This document shows positions 33,628 to 42,431 of a stretch of DNA of 64,000 nucleotides, piece after piece; within the stretch, counting starts at the first letter, position 1, and every line of letters starts with the position of its first letter. The stretch lies in contig NZ_LMCP01000003.1 of the NCBI RefSeq assembly GCF_001425625.1, positions 145,087-209,086 on the forward strand, read 5' to 3'. The DNA is from Mesorhizobium sp. Root102 (GTDB taxonomy: Bacteria; Pseudomonadota; Alphaproteobacteria; Rhizobiales; Rhizobiaceae). Made by a program: the position numbers and the translations under genes. The notes under the pieces were generated by a model. It did no database searches. It saw only the letters and a program-made list of their open reading frames with translations, and was not told where the DNA came from.

Positions 33628-34754
33628 ACGTAGGATCGGAGAGGCTCGAAGCCGTTGAAGGCGACCGCCGAGTAGGTGGTCGTGTAGGCGCCGGTGCCTT
33701 CGATCAGCACCTCGTCGCCGATCGTCAGCGACAAAGGCAGCGGATAGGGCGTCTTCTCGTACATCACGTCGGCCGAATCGCAGGTCGGGCCGGCGAGCAC
33801 GCAGGGCGCGGTCTCCGTGCCGTCATGCGCGGTGACGATCGGGTAGCGGATCGCCTCGTCCATCGTCTCGGCCAGACCGCCGAACTTGCCGATGTCGAGG
33901 AACACCCATCGCACATTGTCGTTGGCTGCTTTCTTCGAGATCAGCACGACTTCCGACTTGATGACGCCGGCATTGCCGACCATGCCACGGCCCGGCTCGA
34001 TGATGGTCTCGGGAAGCGCATTGCCGAAATGCTTGCGCAGCGCCGAGAAGATCGCCTGGCCATAGGCCTGGGCTGCCGGCACGTCACGCAGATAGCGCGT
34101 CGGGAAACCGCCGCCCATATTGACCATCTTCAAGACGATGCCTTCCTCGGCGAGCGTCGCAAACACCACCTTGGCGTCGGCCAGTGCACGGTCCCAGGCG
34201 GTCAGGTCGGTCTGCTGCGAGCCGACATGGAACGACACGCCATAGGCATCGAGGCCGAGCCCCTTGGCATGGCGCAGCACGTCGACGGCCATCGCCGGCA
34301 CGCAGCCGAACTTGCGCGACAGCGGCCACTCGGCGCCCTCGCCATCGGTCAGCACGCGGCAGAACACGCGCGCGCCGGGAGCGGCACGGGCAATCTTCTC
34401 GACCTCTTCGACGCAATCGACGGCGAACAGGCGGATGCCGAGCTGGTAGGCGCGTGCGATGTCACGTTCCTTCTTGATGGTGTTGCCGAAGGAGATGCGG
34501 TCCGCCAGCGCACCGGCGTCCATCGCCATCTCGACTTCGGCAACGGAAGCGGTGTCGAAGGACGAGCCCATCGCAGCAAGCAGGCGCAAGATTTCCGGCG
34601 CCGGGTTTGCTTTCACCGCATAGTAGATCTTGGAATCGGGGAGTGCCTTCTCGAAGGCGCGGAAATTGTCGCGCACGACATCGAGGTCGACGACGAGGCA
34701 GGGGCCGGACGGACGTCGGGTGGCGAGGAAGTCAAGGATGCGCTGGGTAGCCAT
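33621..34754 (-). CDS. odc: Ornithine/lysine-type decarboxylase, alanine-racemase fold
   Basis: 377 residues with GGAGAGA 5-6 bases before the ATG. The PLP lysine is Lys48 in YYAVKANPAP, and the substrate cysteine is Cys325 in AGPTCDSADV. HVGSQ and the PLP phosphate segment EPGRGMVGNAGV complete the group IV decarboxylase pattern. It converts ornithine (possibly also lysine) to putrescine in the cytoplasm. Homospermidine synthase, which uses putrescine, is encoded at 58464. The gene has a long upstream region with several RNA stems, including one just before the ribosome binding site. Confidence 0.93.
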   Translation of the reverse strand: MATQRILDFLATRRPSGPCLVVDLDVVRDNFRAFEKALPDSKIYYAVKANPAPEILRLLAAMGSSFDTASVAEVEMAMDAGALADRISFGNTIKKERDIARAYQLGIRLFAVDCVEEVEKIARAAPGARVFCRVLTDGEGAEWPLSRKFGCVPAMAVDVLRHAKGLGLDAYGVSFHVGSQQTDLTAWDRALADAKVVFATLAEEGIVLKMVNMGGGFPTRYLRDVPAAQAYGQAIFSALRKHFGNALPETIIEPGRGMVGNAGVIKSEVVLISKKAANDNVRWVFLDIGKFGGLAETMDEAIRYPIVTAHDGTETAPCVLAGPTCDSADVMYEKTPYPLPLSLTIGDEVLIEGTGAYTTTYSAVAFNGFEPLRSYVI

Positions 34755-34942
34755 CGGGTCTCTCCATCAGCGCCTTTCGGCGCGCAATAAGGCTGCGGAA
34801 CGCGGGCTGTCAGCCTCGCGAACACGCGGTGGACAAAGGCGAGACGGAAATCCATGGAACCAGCCGGTGGAGACCCCGGAACCATGAAGCGCCGTCTCGC
34901 GGCGGTGAACCTTGGCCTTGCCCGGCCTCGGTTCGCTTTGTC
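34755..34942 (-). promoter_or_regulatory. Structured 5' leader of ornithine decarboxylase, candidate speF-type RNA
   Basis: Stems on the minus strand are: (a) GCGCC-GAAA-GGCGC at 34770-34783, four bases upstream of the GGAGAGA site; (b) a 9-bp helix between 34839-34847 and 34892-34900 (GCGAGACGG with its complement); (c) a 7-bp helix between 34832-34838 (GACAAAG) and 34936-34942 (CTTTGTC), whose first arm adjoins that of stem (b). The enclosed loop also contains CATGG/CCATG. A conserved leader called speF is known upstream of alphaproteobacterial ornithine decarboxylase genes; I cannot match the consensus without a covariance search. Confidence 0.5.
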
Positions 34943-35293
34943 TGCCTTGGCTTGGATGGGAGACCCGTCCGCACTGCCGGCAATGAAGGTGTGCCTCTTC
35001 AGTAACCCCGGTTTTTGGACAACCGGCAGAACACCAGAAAGGCCCGCACCGTCGTTGCTTCAAGGTGTCCTCGGGCTGGCGGTTGGCCGCTAGACCGACT
35101 GGAGGGGTTGGCTCCAGTTACCTTACCGATTTCCCTCACCATTCGAGGATCGGCGGACACCCACAGGCACGTGCGACTTTGGGCAAGGGCGATATATGGC
35201 TGGTTGCCGTCACAATCAATAAAAATCGTATCCCAGGTTGTAAAATTTCTGGCATCGAACGATGTTGCGGCAACCGTATCCGGATATCGAACG
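34943..35293. other. Rest of the intergenic region between odc and the amidase gene
   Basis: This stretch must hold the promoter of odc (minus strand) and that of the amidase gene (plus strand). I see no gene in it: the open frames on both strands have no ribosome binding site and no family pattern. The part near 35205-35240 is AT-rich and is the likely promoter area for the amidase. Confidence 0.4.
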
Positions 35294-36490
35294 ATGACAG
35301 GCACGCACGGCCCTCTCAACGCCTTTCTCGATCTTCGTCAGATGCCGGTGGCACATGCCGAGCTCGGCCCGCTGGCCGGCCTGCGGCTGGCCGTCAAGGA
35401 CATCTACGACGTCGCCGGCTACCGCACCGGTTGTGGCAATTTGCAGAAATTCGCCGCAAGCCACATCGTCTCGCGCACCGCACCTGCCGTGCAGATGATT
35501 CTCGATGCCGGCGCGCGCTTCGTCGGCAAGACGCAGACCGACGAGCTTGCCTTCGCGCTGTTCGGCCAGAATGCGCATTTCTCGTTTCCGGTGAACCCGG
35601 CAGCGCCCGACCGCGTCACCGGCGGCTCGTCATCGGGGTCGGCGGCGGCGGTGGCGGGCAGGCTGGCCGACATCGCCACCGGCTCCGACACCGGCGGCTC
35701 GATCCGCGCGCCGGCGAGCTTTTGCGGATTGATCGGGCTGCGCACCACGCATGGCCGCATTTCGCTCGATGGCACGATGAAGCTGGCGCCGAGCTTCGAC
35801 ACGTTCGGCTGGTTCGCCGACGACATCGAGACCTATGAGACCGTCGGCAAGCTGCTGCTTGGCCGCGACCCGCACCAGCACACACTCGACCGGCCGCTGG
35901 CACTGGATTGGCTGGACGCGCTGGTCGCCCGCCCGGCGATTGCCGAATATGCCGGAATGAAGGCGTTGGCGAGCGCGGTCTTCGGCCCGCTGGCGACGCC
36001 AGCAATCCGCTTCACCTCATCTGCGGATGAACTCTACTGGTGCTTTCGCCGGCTGCAGGCCAAGGAGGCCTGGGCGGTGCATGGCGAATGGATCACAAGC
36101 GGTGAGCGCGACCTTGGCCCCGGTGTTGAAGAGCGCTTCGGCTTTGGCCGTGCCGTCGACGACAAGACGGCCCAGGCCGAGAAGGTGCGCCGGCTGACCT
36201 TTCGCGACGAACTGAGCGCCATGCTCGGCAAGGACGGCTTCCTTGTCCTGCCGACGGTTCCGGGCCCAGCACCCTACGTGGACAGCACGCCGAAGCAATT
36301 CCAGGCCTATCGCGAACGGGCGCTCCAACTTCTGTGCCTGGCCGGCCTGTCCGGCTTTCCGCAAATCACCTTGCCCATCGGCGCGGTCGCCGGCGCCCCG
36401 TTCGGCCTGTCGCTGCTTGGGCCTTCCGGCAGCGACATTGCCCTGATACGGCTCGGCCGGAAACTTCTCGACGCGGCACGAAAGGCCTGA
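35294..36490 (+). CDS. Amidase signature family amidohydrolase
   Basis: 398 residues from the ATG at 35294; the open frame extends 93 codons upstream, but that part lacks family similarity. The Ser-cisSer-Lys triad is visible: Lys35 in AVKDIYD, the Ser-rich loop GGSSSGSAAAVA at 110-121, and Ser136 in GSDTGGSIRAPA. It hydrolyses a small amide, substrate unknown; AtzE-like and indoleacetamide-type enzymes are relatives. A LysR regulator gene follows two bases later on the same strand. Confidence 0.9.
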   Translation: MTGTHGPLNAFLDLRQMPVAHAELGPLAGLRLAVKDIYDVAGYRTGCGNLQKFAASHIVSRTAPAVQMILDAGARFVGKTQTDELAFALFGQNAHFSFPVNPAAPDRVTGGSSSGSAAAVAGRLADIATGSDTGGSIRAPASFCGLIGLRTTHGRISLDGTMKLAPSFDTFGWFADDIETYETVGKLLLGRDPHQHTLDRPLALDWLDALVARPAIAEYAGMKALASAVFGPLATPAIRFTSSADELYWCFRRLQAKEAWAVHGEWITSGERDLGPGVEERFGFGRAVDDKTAQAEKVRRLTFRDELSAMLGKDGFLVLPTVPGPAPYVDSTPKQFQAYRERALQLLCLAGLSGFPQITLPIGAVAGAPFGLSLLGPSGSDIALIRLGRKLLDAARKA

Positions 36491-36492
36491 CC

Positions 36493-37392
<900 letters not shown>

Positions 37393-37462
37393 CCCACTTC
37401 AGCCGAGTAGCGGTCCCAATTTCGCCCCCTTTCTGGTAACTCTCGACATCTCTCCGAGGCCG

Positions 37463-38149
37463 ATGGAATCGCGACCGAGAATGCACCTGAAACGGCACGC
37501 AATCATGCTGGCTTCGGCCTTGACGGCGATCTTTGCCGCCACTGGACCGGCTTATGTGCATCCGCACGTCTTCGCCGAGGCACGTCTTGACGTGATCCTC
37601 TCCCCGGATCACCAAAGCGTGAAGGCGCTGCGCCATCTCTGGCGCTTCGACGATCTGTTCTCCTCGACGGTGATGATGGAGTTCGACAAGAACTCCGACC
37701 TGAAGCTCGACGACAAGGAACTGAAGGATGTCGCCGACACGGTCCATGCCTCGCTGGCTGAGTTCAATTACTTCCAGCTCGTCACCGTCGACGGCAAGGA
37801 CGTGGCGATGACGCCGCCGCCGCATCTGATGGCCAATTTCGACAACGACCAGTTGATCATCCTGTTCGAGTCCGAGCCGAAGGTGCCGATCAAGCTCAAC
37901 GGCAAGATCGACATCGGCGTCTACGATCCGACCTTCTACACGGCGATCGACTTCACCGAGGATTCCAACATCACGGTTGAAGGCCTGCCATCGAACTGCA
38001 CCAGCAAGGTGATCCGTCCGGACCCGGACGAGGCGATCAAGGAAAACCAGAAGACCCTCACCGATGCCTTCTTCAACGATCCGACCGGCACCGACATGAG
38101 CAAGATCTTCGCCACCAAGCTCGAACTGACCTGTCAGCCAGAAGGATGA
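37463..38149 (+). CDS. DUF1007 periplasmic protein linked to metal transport
   Basis: 228 residues from ATG 37463, which has CCGAGG just upstream; ATG 37481 is also possible. A signal peptide (MLASALTAIFAATGPAYV) is followed by mature sequence HPHVFAEARLDVILSPDHQS. The HPH at the mature N-terminus can bind a metal ion. WRFDDLFSSTVMMEFDKNSD and DNDQLIILFESEP are DUF1007 segments. The stop overlaps the start of a nickel/cobalt transporter gene (ATGA). This pairing is recurrent in proteobacteria and suggests a periplasmic metal-handling partner; the exact role is not known to me. Confidence 0.85.
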   Translation: MESRPRMHLKRHAIMLASALTAIFAATGPAYVHPHVFAEARLDVILSPDHQSVKALRHLWRFDDLFSSTVMMEFDKNSDLKLDDKELKDVADTVHASLAEFNYFQLVTVDGKDVAMTPPPHLMANFDNDQLIILFESEPKVPIKLNGKIDIGVYDPTFYTAIDFTEDSNITVEGLPSNCTSKVIRPDPDEAIKENQKTLTDAFFNDPTGTDMSKIFATKLELTCQPEG

Positions 38150-39339
38150 ACCCGGTGCCGAAACCGTCCCTGCGTTTGGCATTCGGCCTGTTGGCCCTCA
38201 CTGTTGTCATGATGCATTTTGCCAACACCGCTCATGCCCAGAGTTCGCTCGGCATCGGCGTCAATGACGGCATGGCGCCCACCACCGGCCCGTTTGCCCA
38301 CATCCTGATGTGGATCAACCTGCGGCAGCAGGAATTCTATCGTGCGCTGGCAACCGCGATGAAGGCGATGCGCCAGGACGGCAGCAAGATCTGGATACTC
38401 ATCGGCCTGTCCTTCGCCTACGGCATTTTCCATGCCGCCGGCCCCGGCCACGGCAAGGCGGTGATCTCGTCCTACATGGTGGCCAATGAAGTGGCGCTGC
38501 GGCGCGGCATCCTGCTGTCCTTCGTCTCGGCGCTGCTGCAGGGCCTGACGGCGGTCGCGGTGATGGGGGTGGCCTATTTCGTCTTGCGCGGCACCTCCGT
38601 CTCGATGACCGACGCGGCCTGGTTCATGGAGGTCATGAGCTTTGCCCTCGTCACCCTGTTCGGCGCCTGGCTTTTGTGGCGCAAGCTCGGCCCCTCCGTC
38701 CTGCGTCTGTTTGGCAAAGGCCCCGCCTACAGCCTTTCGGCGGCTCATGCCGGTCATTCTCATGCCGGTCATTCTCATGGTGGCCATTCGCATAGCGGCC
38801 ATTCGCATGCCGCTCGCAGCCATTCGGCGCATGCCCATTCGCATGCGCTGCAGGTGCATGACGATCACGACCACGCGCACAATCATCCCCACGATCATCA
38901 CGACCACGGCGCGCATGATCACGATCATGCCCATCACGATCACGCGGCGGGCGAGGTCTGCGACACTTGCGGCCATTCGCATGCGCCCGATCCGGCGCTG
39001 CTGTCGGGCGACCGCTTCGATTGGCGCACGGCCTGGTCGGCGGTGGCGGCGGTCGGCATCCGCCCCTGCTCCGGCGCACTGATTGTGCTCAGCTTCGCCC
39101 TGCTCAACGGACTTTGGCTGGGCGGCCTGCTGTCGGTTCTGGCAATGTCGCTGGGAACCGCGATCACCGTTTCGGCGCTGGCCACACTCGCGGTGACCGC
39201 CAAGAACTGGGCGGTGTATTTCGCCGGCGACGGCCGCATGGGCAACCGCATCCATTCGATCGTCGAGATCGGCGGCGCGGCCTTCGTGTTCCTGTTCGGG
39301 CTGTTGCTGTTGTCGGCGAGCCTGGCGGCTGGCGGATGA
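38146..39339 (+). CDS. Nickel/cobalt transporter, RcnA-like, with His-rich loop
   Basis: 397 residues. An N-terminal signal-like helix is followed by about six membrane helices. The family motif HAAGPGHGKAVISSYMVA lies near residues 97-114, and GIRPCSGALIVLSFAL begins the second half. Between them residues 201-283 hold over thirty His in HAGHS-type units, then DHDH and HDHHDH stretches and CDTCGHSH. Such loops bind Ni, Co or Zn and mark NiCoT/RcnA-type exporters. It is coupled to the DUF1007 gene. Metal selectivity cannot be read from the sequence. Confidence 0.88.
   Translation: MNPVPKPSLRLAFGLLALTVVMMHFANTAHAQSSLGIGVNDGMAPTTGPFAHILMWINLRQQEFYRALATAMKAMRQDGSKIWILIGLSFAYGIFHAAGPGHGKAVISSYMVANEVALRRGILLSFVSALLQGLTAVAVMGVAYFVLRGTSVSMTDAAWFMEVMSFALVTLFGAWLLWRKLGPSVLRLFGKGPAYSLSAAHAGHSHAGHSHGGHSHSGHSHAARSHSAHAHSHALQVHDDHDHAHNHPHDHHDHGAHDHDHAHHDHAAGEVCDTCGHSHAPDPALLSGDRFDWRTAWSAVAAVGIRPCSGALIVLSFALLNGLWLGGLLSVLAMSLGTAITVSALATLAVTAKNWAVYFAGDGRMGNRIHSIVEIGGAAFVFLFGLLLLSASLAAGG
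38746..38820 (+). repeat. 15-bp tandem repeats coding the His-rich loop
   Basis: CATGCCGGTCATTCT occurs twice without change (38746-38760, 38761-38775). Variants CATGGTGGCCATTCG (38776), CATAGCGGCCATTCG (38791) and CATGCCGCTCGCAGC (38806) follow. Each unit codes five residues of the pattern H-A/G/S-G/A-H/R-S. Confidence 0.85.
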
Positions 39340-39366
39340 TGCCAGCGCCGCCGCGAGGCTCGGAGC

Positions 39367-40344
39367 TTAACCCGCGATCTTGCCGCCGAGCTCGTCCTCG
39401 ATATGCGCGCGGATGATCTCGTCAAAACTCTTTTCGGCAGTGAAGCCAAGTTCCCTCGAGCGCCGCGCCTCGAACCGGGTCGGCCAGCCCTTGACGATCG
39501 CCCAGATCGTCGCGTCCGGCTCCTCGCGGATCAGTTTCACCACCTTTGGCCCGGCGATGCGTTCCAGCGCCTCGATCTGCTCGCCGACGGTGACGGCGAC
39601 GCCGGGCATCGTCAGGTTGCGGCGAGGGCCGACGGCGCTGCCGTCGATCGCTGCCGCATGGATCAGGAAATTGACCGCCGAGCGCGGGCTGGCATGGGTG
39701 TGCACGACCGAGCGTGGCACCGGCAGGATCGCCTCCTGGCCGTTCAAGGGCTCGCGGATGATGCCTGAGAAGAAGCCCGAGGCCGCCTTGTTCGGCCTGC
39801 CCGGCCGCACACAGATGGTCGGCAGCCTGATGCCGATGCCGTCGAAGAAGCCGCGCCTGGAATAATCGGCCAGCAGTGCTTCGCTCATCTGCTTCTGGGT
39901 GCCGTAGGAGGTCAGCGGCGTCGGATGGAATTCATCAGGAATGACATCCGGGAACGGCGCGCCGAACACCGCGATAGACGAGGTGAAGACGACACGCGGC
40001 GCAAAGCCCGCCAGCCGGATGGCATCGAACAGCGCCCGTGTGCCGTCTAGATTGACGCGGTAGCCGAGATCGAAATTGGCTTCCGCCTCGCCCGACACGA
40101 TGCCGGCGAGATGGAAGACAACATCGGGGCGCGATGCAACCAGGCGCTCAGTGGCACCCGCCTCGGCGAGGTCGCCGGTGTGGAGGGTGACGCTGACGCC
40201 GTCCATGCTAGGTGCCTGCGGCGGCACGATATCGTGCAGGTCGAGCGCGGTGATCTTGCCGCCGCGCAGCGTGCCGTCCTTGGCCAGCCGGGCGATAAGC
40301 TTGCGGCCGACCATGCCTGCGGCACCGGTGATCAGAATGCGCAT
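39367..40344 (-). CDS. denD: D-erythronate dehydrogenase-like SDR (DenD)
   Basis: 325 residues of the extended SDR type. The NAD-binding motif is GAAGMVGRKL at the N-terminus, followed by DVVFHLAGIVSGEAEANFDL. The catalytic Tyr-x3-Lys is in TSYGTQKQMSEALL. The substrate-binding half includes RLPTICVRPGRPNKAASGFF and VVHTHASPRSAVNF, a pattern typical of DenD, which oxidises D-erythronate to 2-oxo-tetronate in C4 acid-sugar catabolism. The other pathway genes (a denK-type kinase and an isomerase) are not adjacent, so the symbol is a best match. Confidence 0.75.
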   Translation of the reverse strand: MRILITGAAGMVGRKLIARLAKDGTLRGGKITALDLHDIVPPQAPSMDGVSVTLHTGDLAEAGATERLVASRPDVVFHLAGIVSGEAEANFDLGYRVNLDGTRALFDAIRLAGFAPRVVFTSSIAVFGAPFPDVIPDEFHPTPLTSYGTQKQMSEALLADYSRRGFFDGIGIRLPTICVRPGRPNKAASGFFSGIIREPLNGQEAILPVPRSVVHTHASPRSAVNFLIHAAAIDGSAVGPRRNLTMPGVAVTVGEQIEALERIAGPKVVKLIREEPDATIWAIVKGWPTRFEARRSRELGFTAEKSFDEIIRAHIEDELGGKIAG

Positions 40345-40364
40345 ATCGAAGGTCCCTTATTTTC

Positions 40365-40574
40365 CTATTTGCCCTGGTTTTTGCGCTGGCTGCGGGCCCG
40401 CAGCCAGAACACCGAGAAGAATGCCAGCACGAAGACGATGCCAAAGGCGCCGGCCAGCACGGTCGAGAGGCTGCCGAGAGCCAACATTACGGTCGGCAGA
40501 TAGTAGGCGCCGATACCGAACAGAAGCATGATCCACACCGCGGCGATAACGGCATTCCTGGTGTCGCGGTCCAT
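40365..40574 (-). CDS. Small two-helix membrane protein
   Basis: 69 residues from the ATG at 40574 (MDRDTRNAVIAAVWIMLLFG); a TTG 24 codons further upstream is possible but has no better site. Two membrane helices (VIAAVWIMLLFGIGAYYLP and AGAFGIVFVLAFFSVFWL) are followed by a basic tail RARSQRKNQGK. The function is unknown. It lies just upstream of denD on the same strand, with 20 bases between them. Confidence 0.6.
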   Translation of the reverse strand: MDRDTRNAVIAAVWIMLLFGIGAYYLPTVMLALGSLSTVLAGAFGIVFVLAFFSVFWLRARSQRKNQGK

Positions 40575-40666
40575 CACGCCACACCAGGGCAGCGGGTGTT
40601 CATCAAGCTGGTTTTCAAGGCTTTGCAACTCCTGCGGCAGGACCAATCGACATCAATCGATCGGTC

Positions 40667-41644
40667 CTAGTGATGGTGGTCGTGATGCGCGGCCGCGTCA
40701 TGCTCGTGCCCGTGGTCGTGATCGTCGTGGTCATCGCCATCGTCGGCGCACTGTCCGAATTCCGATTCCACGGTGGCATGGCTGATGCCGTGCTCGCTGG
40801 CAAGCCGCTTCTTGACGGCGCTGACCGCCTGATAGGCATCGACGCTCTCCTCGAGGCAGGCATGCAGCGTCGCCATGTTGCTGGTCCCGTCGAGCGACCA
40901 GACATGCATATGATGCACTTCGCGCACCCCAACGACCGTCGCCTCGATGTCCCTGGCGATCAGATCGCGGTCGAGGCTTGGCGGCACGCCCTCGAGGAGG
41001 ACATGGGCGGCTTCACTCATCAATGACCACGCCGTGTACAGGATCAGCAACGAGACCAGGACCGACAGGATCGGGTCGATCGGCGTCCAGCCGGTCGCCA
41101 GGATGACCAGCGCGGCGACGATGGCCGCGGCCGAGCCGAACAGGTCGCCAAGCACGTGCAGGATGGCGCCGCGCATGTTCAAGCTCTCTCGGTCGCCGCC
41201 ATGCAGCACGAAGAACGAGCCGATGTTGACCAGCAGGCCGAGGGTCGCCACCACCAGCATCGGCCCACCAAGCACCGGCGCCGGCGCCTGCAGGCGCCCC
41301 CACGCCTCATAGACGATCCACAGCGCGATGACGAAGATGGCAATGCCGTTGGTATAGGCCACCAGCGTCTTGACCCGGCCGAAGCCGTAGGTGAGACGAC
41401 CGGTCGCCGGTCGCCCCGCAAGATGAAACGCATACCAGGCAAGGCCGAGCGCGATCGAATCGGCGAGCATGTGGCCGGCATCGGCCAGCAGCGCCAGCGA
41501 CCCGGTGAGGATGCCGCCGAGCGCTTCGGCGATCATGAAGCCGCCGGTCAGGCAGGCTGCGATCAGCACGCGCTTCTTGTCGGTCGAACCATGCACATGG
41601 CCAGCTCCGTGATCATGCCCGCTGTGATCGTGGGTATGTGCCAA
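40667..41644 (-). CDS. CDF-family metal cation exporter
   Basis: 325 residues. The TTG at 41644 is chosen because GGGAG lies 6 bases upstream; a TTG at 41650 would touch that site. The His-rich N-terminus (HTHDHSGHDHGAGHVHG) and His/Asp-rich C-terminus bind metal. Six membrane helices include SLALLADAGHMLADSIALGL with the HxxxD pair of helix 2 and a matching site in helix 5 (AALVILATGWTPIDPILSVL). ZitB, CzcD and DmeF are the nearest types. It expels Zn, Co or Ni in exchange for protons. No dmeR-type regulator gene is adjacent. Confidence 0.9.
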   Translation of the reverse strand: MAHTHDHSGHDHGAGHVHGSTDKKRVLIAACLTGGFMIAEALGGILTGSLALLADAGHMLADSIALGLAWYAFHLAGRPATGRLTYGFGRVKTLVAYTNGIAIFVIALWIVYEAWGRLQAPAPVLGGPMLVVATLGLLVNIGSFFVLHGGDRESLNMRGAILHVLGDLFGSAAAIVAALVILATGWTPIDPILSVLVSLLILYTAWSLMSEAAHVLLEGVPPSLDRDLIARDIEATVVGVREVHHMHVWSLDGTSNMATLHACLEESVDAYQAVSAVKKRLASEHGISHATVESEFGQCADDGDDHDDHDHGHEHDAAAHHDHHH

Positions 41645-41670
41645 TGGCAACTCCCGTTACGCGCCTGATC

Positions 41671-42357
41671 TCACGCCCCGAACTGCGCGCGAAAATCCTC
41701 GAGCCGTCGCTTCTGCTGGCCGTCGCCATCGAAATTGGCCGGGTCGAGCCACGCTTCATAGGCTTTGCGTAAGGCCGGCCACTCCTTGTCGATGATCGAA
41801 TACCATGCCGTATCGCGGTTTTCACCCTTGACGATGAGATGCTGGCGGAAAATGCCCTCGAACTTGAAGCCGAACCGTTCGGCCGCCCGCTTCGAAGGCT
41901 CGTTGCGGTTGTTGCACTTCCATTCGTAGCGGCGATAGCCGAGCTCGTCGAAGATGTATTTCATGAACAGGAACTGCGCTTCGGTCGCTCCCGGCTTGCG
42001 CGAGATGAGCGGACCCCAATAGATGTTGCCGATCTCGATGACCCCGTAGGCTGGATCGATGCGCATCAGCGTCTGGCGTCCGGCGACCTTGCCGCTGGCC
42101 TTGTCGATGACGGTGAAGAACAGGGGATCCTCGCTGGCCTCGACCTTGTCCAGCCATGGCTGGAAGGCGGCGCGCGTCTCCGGCGGATAGTCGGGCAGCC
42201 AGGCGAAGCGGCCGTCGACATCGGACACGGAGGACGCTTCGTAGAGGCCGTCGCCGTGTCTTGCAGCACTCAGCGGCTCGAGCCGGACATAGCTTCCGTC
42301 GATGGCCTTGCGTTCCGGACGCGGGCGTAGCTGCCAATTCGCAAGATTTTCCGACAC
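41671..42357 (-). CDS. GNAT acetyltransferase of the RimJ type
   Basis: 228 residues from GTG 42357 with GGAG about 6 bases upstream; the frame continues 24 codons further without a good start. The fold is the RimJ/RimL-like GNAT_3: GSYVRLEPLSAARHGDGLYE, EIGNIYWGPLISRKPGATEA, then YRRYEWKCNNRNEPSKRAAE with RFGFKFEGIFRQHLIVKG. These enzymes acetylate amines of proteins or small molecules; the substrate is unknown. It is divergent from an aminotransferase gene 74 bases away. Confidence 0.88.
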   Translation of the reverse strand: MSENLANWQLRPRPERKAIDGSYVRLEPLSAARHGDGLYEASSVSDVDGRFAWLPDYPPETRAAFQPWLDKVEASEDPLFFTVIDKASGKVAGRQTLMRIDPAYGVIEIGNIYWGPLISRKPGATEAQFLFMKYIFDELGYRRYEWKCNNRNEPSKRAAERFGFKFEGIFRQHLIVKGENRDTAWYSIIDKEWPALRKAYEAWLDPANFDGDGQQKRRLEDFRAQFGA

Positions 42358-42431
42358 CAAAAACTCCAATCCGTTTGACTTTTGCGGCCCAAGGCTCACA
42401 AAAACGCGACCCAACAGCAAGAACCACACGG

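Noticed and set aside
34767..35063. Minus-strand open frame of 98 codons upstream of ornithine decarboxylase
   Set aside because: No ribosome binding site and no family; the region is better explained as a structured leader. A much shorter leader peptide cannot be excluded.
38746..38980. Possible CRISPR-like repeat array
   Set aside because: The repeats are contiguous 15-bp coding units without spacers and encode a His-rich loop in frame.
42156..42431. Upstream extension of the aminotransferase reading frame
   Set aside because: It overlaps the divergent acetyltransferase gene, and family similarity begins only after 42441.
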